A stretch of DNA of 64,000 bases from the NCBI RefSeq assembly GCF_029870955.1, contig NZ_PGFQ01000001.1, positions 2,976,001 to 3,040,000 of the forward strand, read 5' to 3'. Positions 17,910-25,479 of the stretch are shown here, one piece after another. Below the pieces are notes generated by a model, which saw only the letters and a program-made list of their open reading frames with translations, did not search any database and was not told the origin of the DNA. The stretch is from Sulfitobacter faviae (GTDB lineage Bacteria > Pseudomonadota > Alphaproteobacteria > Rhodobacterales > Rhodobacteraceae). Both the position numbers and the translations under genes were made by a program. How positions within the stretch are numbered: the stretch's first letter is position 1; every line of letters starts with the position of its first letter.

Positions 17910-18662
17910 ATGAAAATCGACCCAAGCAACCCCGCCGATCTATCGGCCCAGATCGCCACGGCCATCCGCGACGCCATCATCGGCGGGCATCTGATCGTCG
18001 ACCAGCGCCTGCCCTCCGAGGCGGAGCTTGCCGAGCAGTTCGAGGTTTCCCGCCCCACGGTGCGCGAGGCGCTCAAGCGGCTGGCCGCGCAATCGCTGAT
18101 CCGCACGCAGCGCGGGGCAACGGGGGGTGCTTTCGTCAACCGGCTGAGCTTTCCGGATGCCTATGCGCAGCAGATCACCACCTCGACCCTGCTGCTGTCG
18201 ATGAATGCGGTGAGTTTTGAGACCGCTTGCGAGGCGCGCTTCGCCTTGGAGCGCGCCTGCGCCCCGCTATCGGCAGAACGTCGGACGGCGGACCACCTTG
18301 CCACCATGCGCGCGGAGATTCATCGGCAGGCGCAGCCGGGACTGACGGATGAGGCCTTTTGCGCCTCCGACGTGGCATTTCACCGGGCGCTGGTCGATGG
18401 TGCGGGCAATCCGGTCCTGAGTTATCAACTTGCAGGCGCGGTTGAGGCGATGCAGCCCCTGATGAATATGATCACCTTCACCGCGCGGGATCGCGCACGG
18501 ATCGTTGCTCTGCATCAAGAGATCGCGGATGCGGCAGAGGCCCATGACGGCAAGGCGGTGACGGCAGGGTTGACCGCGCTGGAGGCGGAGACGCAACAGC
18601 TTGCCCAAAGCGTTTTCGCCGCGCGTGCGGCGCGGAATGCCGAAGCTGCGGGGCGACGCTAG
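17910..18662 (+). CDS. GntR-family regulator with FCD ligand domain (FadR subfamily)
   Basis: A 250-residue transcription factor. The winged HTH occupies residues ~10-75 (LPSEAELAEQFEVSRPTVREALKRL) and the all-helical FCD domain residues ~95-235, with metal-ligand-like Asp and His in CASDVAFHRALVDG and IVALHQEIADA. The ATG at 17910 is preferred to the upstream open frame from 17808 because homology begins there; no Shine-Dalgarno is evident and the operator copy touches the start codon, so the mRNA may be leaderless or the site may block initiation. It is divergent from the dmdA-containing operon; GntR-type genes are found next to dmdA in other roseobacters. Ligand unknown. Confidence 0.87.
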   Translation: MKIDPSNPADLSAQIATAIRDAIIGGHLIVDQRLPSEAELAEQFEVSRPTVREALKRLAAQSLIRTQRGATGGAFVNRLSFPDAYAQQITTSTLLLSMNAVSFETACEARFALERACAPLSAERRTADHLATMRAEIHRQAQPGLTDEAFCASDVAFHRALVDGAGNPVLSYQLAGAVEAMQPLMNMITFTARDRARIVALHQEIADAAEAHDGKAVTAGLTALEAETQQLAQSVFAARAARNAEAAGRR

Positions 18663-18729
18663 GTTGGGCCATAAAAAACAATGAGATACGCCCTTCTCTT
18701 GACGTAGAAAATTCGACGCATCCCACCCC

Positions 18730-18758
18730 TTGCAATTCACCCATCGCAGCCCTATTTT
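18730..18758 (+). promoter_or_regulatory. Candidate promoter of ssrA
   Basis: TTGCAA (18730-18735) and TATTTT (18753-18758) are spaced by exactly 17 nt, placing the start near 18765, where the predicted acceptor RNA begins. The -35 element is identical to that proposed for tRNA-Ser. Confidence 0.55.
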
Positions 18759-18764
18759 ACTCTT

Positions 18765-19077
18765 GTCCTTCGGGACTATGGACATAAACACGCTCGTAAT
18801 AAGCGGTTCGGACCCGGGGCGGTACCCGGCGGCTCCACCAAACATCCTTCATTTGGGGATCATGGGGCCGAAATAGGATCGACGAACGTCTAAAGGGGTT
18901 GCTTTGTCTCGGTGAGATACCACCGTTATCGGTTCAAACTGTACAATTGCAAATGACAATCGTGCTCCAGTTGCGATGGCCGCGTAAGCGGTTTCAGCGA
19001 CTGAAATCTTAAGTCCTTAGGCCTTGCAGCTTAAGGCGGGGTTCGCAGGTACCTGGCAACAGAAACCTGCACTTTTC
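18765..19077 (+). ncRNA. ssrA: tmRNA, circularly permuted two-piece form
   Basis: The acceptor piece comes first and ends with CGGCTCC-A-CCA at 18830-18840. A 23-nt intervening segment follows, then the coding piece starts with GGGGCCGAAATAGGATCGACG at 18864. Its first seven bases pair with the acceptor 3' strand (one G-U), closing the tRNA-like domain across the two pieces. The tag reading frame is at 18949-18987. The coding piece ends in a helix (GCAGGT...ACCTGC) before a short T run near 19077. This permuted order is the alphaproteobacterial form. The T arm shows a 6-nt loop (CCGGG-GCGGTA-CCCGG) where 7 is normal. Outer ends are approximate. Confidence 0.93.
18949..18987 (+). other. tmRNA proteolysis-tag reading frame
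   Basis: The tmRNA internal frame encodes ANDNRAPVAMAA followed by TAA. With the alanine charged on tmRNA this gives a tag ending in the hydrophobic Met-Ala-Ala recognised by ClpXP-type proteases. The AND start is the usual alphaproteobacterial tag and the segment bound by SspB. Confidence 0.92.
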
Positions 19078-19184
19078 CCTTCCGTTTCATACCCGTTAGG
19101 CGGCGCTCTTGCATTAACTTGACCGCGCTTTCCTCTGTCCCTATCCGTGACGCAGCGAAGCCGTGGTGGCTTTGATGACGCAGG

Positions 19185-20438
19185 ATGGCCCCGATGACCC
19201 CACCTAGTTGGCCCGATATGTTTCGCGTGTTTGGCCGGATCGGGTTAATGTCCTTCGGCGGCCCCGCAGCCCAAATCGCCGTGATGCACCGCGAGCTGGT
19301 CGAACATCGCCCGTGGCTGAGCGAGCAGACCTACCTGCGGGCCCTTTCGCTCTGTATGCTGTTGCCCGGACCGGAGGCGATGCAGCTGGCGACCTATGCA
19401 GGCTGGCGCCTGCGCGGCGTTGCGGGCGGGCTGTTGGGAGGGTTGCTTTTCGTCGTGCCGGGTGCGGTCTTCATCGCGGCACTTGCGCTGCTTTATGCGT
19501 GGTATGGGCAGATGCCCTTGGTGCAAACGGCCTTTCTGGGCATCAAGGCCGCTGTTATTATCGTGGTATTCCAAGCGCTTCTGAAGGTTTCTTCGAAGGC
19601 CCTTCACGGGCGTCTCGGCTGGGCGCTGGCCTTTGGGTCTTTCATTGCGCTCTTCGTGCTGGGCCTGCCGTTTCCACTGATCATTCTGGTGGCCGGGGCC
19701 ATTGGGATGCTGACCCAAAGCCCGACGCCCGAGACCGAAGCCGCCAACCTGCCGCCGGCGCATAGCCTCCGCACCCTGCTCATCTGGGGTGGTCTCTGGG
19801 CCGCGCCGCTTCTGTTCCTTGCCCTCATCGGCGACGACTTTCTGCTGCAACTGGGGCTGTTCTTTTCCAAACTGGCCGTGGTGACCTTCGGCGGGGCCTA
19901 TGCGGTGCTGGCCTATATGACCCAGACCGTGGTGCAGGATTTCGGCTGGATCGAGATGGATCAGATGATCGACGCGCTTGGTTTGGCTGAGACAACCCCC
20001 GGCCCGCTGATCCTTGTGACGCAATTCGTCGGGATGCTGGCGGGATTTGCGCAAAGCGGCCCCGCGGGGGCGATGGCTGCCGGGCTGCTGGCGCTTTGGG
20101 TCACTTTCACGCCTTGTTTCCTGTGGATTTTCCTCGCTGGCCCGTATCTTGAGGCGCTCTCTGAACAGCCGCGTATTGCAGGTGCACTGCGGGCGATCAC
20201 GGCGGCTGTGGTGGGTGTCATCGCCAATCTCTCGGTTTGGTTCGCGCTGCATGTCCTGTTTGATCGGGTGGGCGCTGACGGCCCGCTCGCCCTGCCCCTG
20301 CCCGTTTGGGACAGTTTCAACCCCATGGCCGCCGCGCTTACCCTCTTGGCGGCCGTGCTGATGCTGGCGCTCAAGGGTGGTTTTGTCCTCACGATGGTTC
20401 TGCTCGCCACGCTGGCGCTGATCCTTCACGCGATTTAG
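19185..20438 (+). CDS. chrA: Chromate transporter ChrA (two CHR domains)
   Basis: Inner-membrane chromate ion transporter, long-chain type. The 417-residue protein carries two homologous CHR halves: the first with FGGPAAQIAVMHRELV and LSLCMLLPGPEA, the second with FGGAYAVLAYMTQTVV and ALGLAETTPGPLILVTQFVG. About ten membrane helices. The start is ATG at 19185 or 19194. It stands alone after ssrA and may confer chromate efflux or, as in several bacteria, sulfate-linked anion transport. Confidence 0.92.
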   Translation: MAPMTPPSWPDMFRVFGRIGLMSFGGPAAQIAVMHRELVEHRPWLSEQTYLRALSLCMLLPGPEAMQLATYAGWRLRGVAGGLLGGLLFVVPGAVFIAALALLYAWYGQMPLVQTAFLGIKAAVIIVVFQALLKVSSKALHGRLGWALAFGSFIALFVLGLPFPLIILVAGAIGMLTQSPTPETEAANLPPAHSLRTLLIWGGLWAAPLLFLALIGDDFLLQLGLFFSKLAVVTFGGAYAVLAYMTQTVVQDFGWIEMDQMIDALGLAETTPGPLILVTQFVGMLAGFAQSGPAGAMAAGLLALWVTFTPCFLWIFLAGPYLEALSEQPRIAGALRAITAAVVGVIANLSVWFALHVLFDRVGADGPLALPLPVWDSFNPMAAALTLLAAVLMLALKGGFVLTMVLLATLALILHAI

Positions 20439-20511
20439 CGCGGGACCCCCTTTCACTCGCCCCTGAATGGGGTATGCTTACCCTTGCCCATCGCCCGGAC
20501 CGGAGAGAAGA

Positions 20512-20991
20512 ATGAGCCGCAGCATTGATTACGGCAACCTGATGCACGAAGCCATGCGGGGCCTGATCCGCAGGGTCTTGCAAGACGTATCGGACAAGGG
20601 ACTGCCGGGGAATCACCATTTCTTCATCACCTTCGACACCTCGCATCCGGATGCGGAATTGGCCGATTGGCTGTCCGACCGCTATCCCGATGAGATGACC
20701 GTGGTGATGCAGCATTGGTACGACGGCCTCGATGTGGGTGAAGACGGTTTCGCCATCACGTTGAACTTCGGCGATGCGCCAGAGCCGCTCTATATTCCTT
20801 ACGACGCGATCCGCACCTTCGTGGACCCTTCGGTTGAGTTTGGCCTGCGGTTCGAACAGCAAGAGACCGAAGAGGAAGACGTGGCGGAAGATGAGGCCAC
20901 GCTCGACCAGACGGATGAGGCAGAGTTGGAAGTCGCGGAAGAGCCGGTCAAAGATGCCGAGATCGTCTCGCTCGATTCCTTTCGGAAGTAG
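20512..20991 (+). CDS. sspB: SspB-alpha, ClpXP adaptor for ssrA-tagged proteins
   Basis: A 159-residue adaptor that delivers ssrA-tagged polypeptides to ClpXP. The folded tag-binding domain is residues ~1-115 ([60 protein letters not shown]). It is followed by a very acidic linker and a short C-terminal tail ([10 protein letters not shown]), the usual ClpX-docking layout. The ATG at 20512 follows GGAGAGAAGA; the upstream open extension from 20467 is rejected. It lies 1.4 kb from ssrA and just before fumC. Confidence 0.9.
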   Translation: MSRSIDYGNLMHEAMRGLIRRVLQDVSDKGLPGNHHFFITFDTSHPDAELADWLSDRYPDEMTVVMQHWYDGLDVGEDGFAITLNFGDAPEPLYIPYDAIRTFVDPSVEFGLRFEQQETEEEDVAEDEATLDQTDEAELEVAEEPVKDAEIVSLDSFRK

Positions 20992-21086
20992 CGCCGGAAT
21001 GGCCGTTAGCGCCATCCCCGCATTGCGCAGCGCGTAAGGCGCAGGTACACCGCTGGACAACGATAAGTCACAGCAGGAGCCACAGA

Positions 21087-22477
21087 ATGGCCGATACCCG
21101 CACCGAAACCGACAGCTTTGGTCCGCTCGAAGTCCCCGCCGATAAATACTGGGGCGCGCAGACGCAGCGTTCGATCATGAACTTCCCGATTGGCTGGGAG
21201 AAGCAGCCCATCGCCATCGTGCGCGCGCTCGGCGTGATCAAGAAAGCCTGCGCGCAGGCGAATGTGGCGCAGGGCTCGCTGGATGAGGAACGCGGTCGCG
21301 CGATCATTCAAGCCGCCGGAGAGGTCTTCGAGGGCAAGTTCGACGACAACTTCCCGCTGGTGGTCTGGCAGACCGGTTCCGGCACCCAGTCGAACATGAA
21401 CGCCAATGAGGTCATCGCCAACCGCGCGATCGAACTCATGGGCGGCACTATCGGCTCGAAAGATCCGGTGCACCCCAACGATCACTGCAACATGGGCCAG
21501 TCCTCGAACGACACTTTCCCCACTGCCATGCATATCGCCACCGCGATGACGGCGCGTGACGTGCTGCTGCCGGGGCTGGAGAAGCTGCACGGCGCATTGC
21601 AGAAGAAGGTCGAGGAATTCGACGGCATCATCAAGATTGGCCGCACCCATACGCAGGACGCGACACCGCTGACGCTGTCTCAGGAATTCTCGGGCTACAC
21701 CCATCAGGTTGCCATGGGCATCGCCCGCGTGCGCGACGCGCTTGGCCGTATCTATGAGCTGGCACAGGGCGGCACCGCCGTGGGCACCGGGCTGAACACC
21801 AAGCAGGGCTGGTCCGAGACCGTGGCCCACAACATGGCCGAGATCACCGGCCTGCCCTTCGTCACAGCACCCAACAAGTTCGAAGCGCTGGCCGCCCATG
21901 ACGCGATGGTCGAGATCTCCGGCGCGCTGAAGACCGTGTCGGCATCGCTGTTCAAGATCGCCAATGACATCCGCCTTCTGGGCTCCGGCCCGCGCTGCGG
22001 TCTGGGCGAATTGATCCTGCCCGAGAACGAGCCCGGCTCTTCGATCATGCCGGGCAAGGTGAACCCGACCCAATGCGAGGCGCTGACGCAGGTCTGCGCC
22101 CATGTCATGGGCAATGATGCCGCCGTGGGCTTCGCCGGATCGCAGGGCCATTTCGAGCTTAACGTCTACAAGCCGATGATGGCCTATAACGTTTTGCAAT
22201 CCATGCAGCTTTTGGGCGATGCGGCCTCGGCCTTTACCGACAATCTGGTGGATGGCCTCAAGGCTGACGCGGACCGGATCGAGAAGCTGATGCGCGAGTC
22301 GCTGATGCTGGTCACCGCGCTGGCCCCGAGATCGGTTATGACAACGCCACCAAGGTCGCCAAGACCGCGCATAAGAACGGCACCACGTTGAAGGAAGAGG
22401 CGATTGCCTTGGGCTTCGTCGATGCCGAGACATTCGAGCGTGTGGTGCGCCCTGAGAACATGATCGGCCCGAAATGA
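21087..22477 (+). CDS. fumC: Class II fumarate hydratase (one frameshift in the sequence)
   Basis: Oxygen-stable TCA-cycle enzyme interconverting fumarate and malate. Superfamily signature [11 protein letters not shown] is intact, as are the substrate segments [29 protein letters not shown] and [13 protein letters not shown]. Near the C-terminus the frame breaks in CCCC at 22324-22327; one extra C joins TALAP to [18 protein letters not shown] and restores the natural end ([12 protein letters not shown] at 22475-22477) at 463 residues, the standard FumC length. Its stop overlaps the start of the DUF4169 gene (ATGA). Confidence 0.96.
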
Positions 22478-22650
22478 GCCAGCCCATCAACCTGAACAAG
22501 GCGAGAAAGGCACGCGATCTTGCGGCCCGCCGCGCTCAGGCGGATGAGAATGCGCTGCGCTTTGGCCGCAGCAAAGCTGAGAAGGAGGCGGCGCGCAAAA
22601 GCGCCGCCCAAGCCAAGGCCACGCTCGACGCGCATAAGCGCGAGACATGA
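22474..22650 (+). CDS. DUF4169 family small basic protein
   Basis: A 58-residue, highly charged, Lys/Arg/Ala-rich protein (begins [20 protein letters not shown], ends [10 protein letters not shown]). The ATG overlaps the fumC stop and its own stop overlaps the next gene's ATG, so the three genes are translationally coupled. The N-terminal [10 protein letters not shown] and the overlap with an RHH gene are the marks by which I assign DUF4169. Function unknown; mostly helical, possibly nucleic-acid or partner binding. Confidence 0.75.
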   Translation: MSQPINLNKARKARDLAARRAQADENALRFGRSKAEKEAARKSAAQAKATLDAHKRET

Positions 22651-22880
22651 GCGCACGGCCCCGCAAACATTCGGTGACCCTAACGGGCCACCGGACATCG
22701 ATCTCCCTCGAAGACGAGTTTTGGGATGAGTTCCGCGCCATCGCCGCAGCGCGGGGCATGCCAATCAACGCATTGGTGGCCGAGATCGACGCCGCCCGTG
22801 GGCTGGACATCGGGCTTGCCGGGGCGATCCGCCTGTTTGTGCTGCGGTCGTTAAAGGAACGTTTACCAAAAGCGGATTAG
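22647..22880 (+). CDS. Ribbon-helix-helix domain protein
   Basis: A 77-residue protein with a beta strand (HRTSISLEDEFWDEF) followed by two helices (FRAIAAARGMPINALVAEID), the RHH_4-like DNA-binding fold, and a helical C-terminus (GAIRLFVLRSLKERL). It overlaps the DUF4169 gene by 4 nt. Such proteins are probable small transcriptional regulators, but no target is evident. Confidence 0.82.
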   Translation: MSARPRKHSVTLTGHRTSISLEDEFWDEFRAIAAARGMPINALVAEIDAARGLDIGLAGAIRLFVLRSLKERLPKAD

Positions 22881-22889
22881 CGTCGGGCC

Positions 22890-23117
22890 ATGTCCGTCGG
22901 ATCCCCTCTCTCACCCGCCGCTTGGCTGGATGATATTTTTGCCTCAAAGGCGGCTATTCGCGGACAGGTCATTCGACGTAATGCGCGCGATATTGAGAAG
23001 TTTGTTGGACGCCAAACATTTGAAAACGAATTAAAACGTCGTGGTTTTCAAGCGGTTGAGAACGCCGGACAGGTCATCATATTTTGCAATAGAGAACCTA
23101 TCCGGCGGATTGCCTAG
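22890..23117 (+). CDS. Conserved-looking 75-residue protein of unknown function
   Basis: Begins MSVGSPLSPAAWLDDIFASK, contains a basic centre (VIRRNARDIEKFVGRQTFENELKRRGFQAVENAGQ) and ends VIIFCNREPIRRIA. It starts 9 nt after the RHH gene and ends at a strong hairpin, so it is the last gene of the fumC string. I have an impression of similar short roseobacter proteins that carry doubtful anthranilate-isomerase names, but nothing here supports that enzyme, which is about 200 residues long. Base composition is less GC-rich than in its neighbours. Confidence 0.65.
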   Translation: MSVGSPLSPAAWLDDIFASKAAIRGQVIRRNARDIEKFVGRQTFENELKRRGFQAVENAGQVIIFCNREPIRRIA

Positions 23118-23162
23118 CCGTTTTCTTTTAAAGAAAACGGGACCGGAATTTTCAAAAAATTC
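23118..23162. terminator. Bidirectional terminator region between the fumC string and the aldolase gene
   Basis: Two consecutive hairpins: CCGTTTTCTTT/AAAGAAAACGG (23118-23140), and GGAATTTT/AAAATTCC (about 23144-23162). A/T runs flank the stems on both strands, as needed for the convergent genes on either side. Confidence 0.75.
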
Positions 23163-23165
23163 CGT

Positions 23166-24059
23166 TTAACAAATCGACGCTTGGTAGATTTTCTCGATGT
23201 TCTGCCCGAGCGCCTCATTGAACTCCGCGTCCGTCATCTTGACGTTCAGCCCTTCCGTCAAAGCGCGGGAGAAGCTGGCGATCATCGTCCGGTTTTTGCC
23301 CAGCCGTTCGCAGGCTTCCGCTGTGGAATAACCGCCTGACAGCGCCACGACGCGCAGCACATTGGCGTGTTCGGCCAGATCGTCATAGAGACCGGCCTTC
23401 TCGGGGATCGTCAGCTTCAGCATCACCATCTCACCTTCGGGCAGCGCCTTCAGGTGTTTCGCGATCTCACCGTGCAGAATTTCTTCGGCCTCGGCCTTGC
23501 TCTCGGAGTTGATGTTCACCTCAGGCTCGATGATCGGCACGAGACCGGCGGCGCAGACCTGTTTGGCCAGTTCGAACTGCTGCGCCACCACGGCGGCGAT
23601 GCCGTTTTCATTGGCCTCATGAATGACAGAGCGTTCCTTGGTGCCGAAGATGCCGTGTTTCACGGCACGGGCCAGCAGATCGTCGATCTCCATGATCGGC
23701 TTCATCATCTGCACGCCGTTGGTGGTCTCTTCCAAACCCTTGTCGATCTTCAGGAAAGGCACCACGCCGCGGTCTTCCCAGAGCAGCTGCGCGACCGGTT
23801 TGCCGTTGATCGTGTCATCCATCGTGCGCTCGAAAAGGATCGCGCCAATCACTTTCTCAGAGGTGAAATCATCGGCCAGGATGATCCGCGCCCGCATGTC
23901 ATGGACGGCTTTGAACATCTCTTCGTCGCCGTTGTAATCCGACGGTTCCACGCCATAGAGGCTCAGCGCCTTGGGGGTGGAGCCACCCGATTGATCAAGC
24001 GCCGCGATGAAGCCCTTGCCGCTGTCCATTTGCTCAAGTTGCGCCTTGTCGTAGCCCAT
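23166..24059 (-). CDS. Class I fructose-bisphosphate aldolase
   Basis: Schiff-base aldolase of glycolysis and gluconeogenesis, 297 residues, matching the short bacterial class I enzymes common in Rhodobacterales. Motifs: GKGFIAALDQSGGSTPKAL at the N-terminus, VPFLKIDKGLE, EPEVNIN, MLKLTIPEKAGLY (Schiff-base lysine region) and VVALSGGYST for phosphate binding. It is a single gene facing the fumC string. Confidence 0.94.
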   Translation of the reverse strand: MGYDKAQLEQMDSGKGFIAALDQSGGSTPKALSLYGVEPSDYNGDEEMFKAVHDMRARIILADDFTSEKVIGAILFERTMDDTINGKPVAQLLWEDRGVVPFLKIDKGLEETTNGVQMMKPIMEIDDLLARAVKHGIFGTKERSVIHEANENGIAAVVAQQFELAKQVCAAGLVPIIEPEVNINSESKAEAEEILHGEIAKHLKALPEGEMVMLKLTIPEKAGLYDDLAEHANVLRVVALSGGYSTAEACERLGKNRTMIASFSRALTEGLNVKMTDAEFNEALGQNIEKIYQASIC

Positions 24060-24127
24060 GTCACTCAGGTCCTATTTTGATTCCGTTCGCTGCGTTTCTA
24101 ATTGAAACGCACAGCCGATGATAGCAG

Positions 24128-25479
24128 CTAGCGTCTTGATAGCGCTAACCAAATGCCCTTATCTGAACGGACGGTCAAATGTGCGACAGGCACTGGCACG
24201 CGGTCCGGTTGGGCCGTCACGCGGAAGTCGCGCAGGATGCGCGACAGGATCAGCGGCCCCTCGACCATGGCAAAGCCCGCCCCGGTGCAGACCCGCGGCC
24301 CGGCGGAGAATGGGATGAACGCGTCGCGCTGGCACTGTTTGCCATTCTCGGTCTGCCAACGGGTCGGGTCAAAGCCGTCGGGGTTGTCCCAAAGCCGTTC
24401 GTGGCGGTGCAGATGCCACGGGCTGAGCACCAGTTGCGCGCCCTGTTTCACCTGTCGGTCACGGAAGCGTTCGGGGCAGCGGTTCTCGCGCACCATCATC
24501 GGCACCGGCGGGTAGAGGCGCAGCGTCTCGCGAAAAACATCGCGGCTGAGCTTGAGTTTCGACATCACCGCGAAATCGCAGGTCTCAAGCGCCTGCGCCT
24601 CTTCGGCCAGCCGCTCTTGCCACGCGGGATGGGTGGCCATCAAATACAGCGCCCAAGCAAGGGCAGACGCGCTGGTCTCATGCCCTGCAAGAAAGAAGAT
24701 CGCGACCTGATCGACCATCTCTTGGGTGTCGAAGCGCTCTCCGGTTTCGGGATCGGCTTGGGTCATGATCTTGGTGGCAAGATCATCGGGCGCGGTGCCC
24801 GCCTCGATCTGCGCCATGCGCGCGCGGGTCAGATCGGTGATCAGCGTCCTGATCCGCGCCGCGCTGGCCCGCGTGTCGCGGCGAAACAGGCGCGGCATCC
24901 AGCGCGGCAGCGGCAAAAGCGCCCCGAGGTTCAGGATTGGCTGGCTGCGCTGGTAATTGCGAAACTCGTCAAAGACCGCCCGGGCGACCTCATGTTCGAT
25001 CGGCAGGGAAAACAGCGTGCGAAAGATCACATCGGCGGCGGCGTGGCTTGTCTCAGCCTCGATCTCGACCACCTCACCCGCCTTGGGGTCCAGCCGTGCC
25101 GCAGCCGCCTCTGCCGCGTCCCACATGGCGGGAAAAGTCTCTCGCAGGCGCCCGCCCTCGAAGGCTGGGTCGATGATGCGGCGCTGGCGTTTCCATGTCT
25201 CGCCATTGGTCAGAAAGACAGAGTTGCCCAAGAGGGGCCGCAGCCCCTCGCCGATGCGGTCGGACTTGGGGAAATCTTCGGGCCGGTCCTTCAACACGGT
25301 TTTGACCAGCTCGGGCTGGTTCATCAGGTAGCTGCGAAAGAAGGGCGTTTTGAACTCGGCCATCCACGCCCGATAGAGCCGCGCGGGCTGGGCCGAGAGG
25401 ATGTCGGCGCGGAACAGTTTGGCATAGCGCCAGAGCGACACGCGGTCGGGCCGCGCGGGGGTTTGGGCGGATGGCTCAT
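24128..25479 (-). CDS. Cytochrome P450 (one frameshift in the sequence)
   Basis: Heme-thiolate monooxygenase of about 450 residues. I-helix FLAGHETSASALAWALYL, K-helix ETLRLYP (ExxR), the meander around PDGFDPTRW, and the heme loop FIPFSAGPRVCTGAGFAM with the axial Cys are intact. The N-terminal frame breaks in GGGGG at 25457-25461; one extra base links the ATG at 25479 (MSHPPKPPARPDRVSLW) to the main frame. The start overlaps the stop of the alpha/beta-hydrolase gene (ATGA), so the two are co-translated. No ferredoxin or reductase gene is nearby. The substrate is unknown; the sequence resembles fatty-acid or alkane-hydroxylating bacterial P450s only in general terms. Confidence 0.9.

Noticed and set aside
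21006-22499. A 497-codon open frame on the minus strand opposite fumC
   Set aside because: Antisense shadow of fumC; the fumarase signature and full length on the plus strand decide the matter.
22890-23117. Phosphoribosylanthranilate isomerase for the 75-residue protein
   Set aside because: The enzyme is a ~200-residue TIM barrel; nothing in this small protein supports that name.
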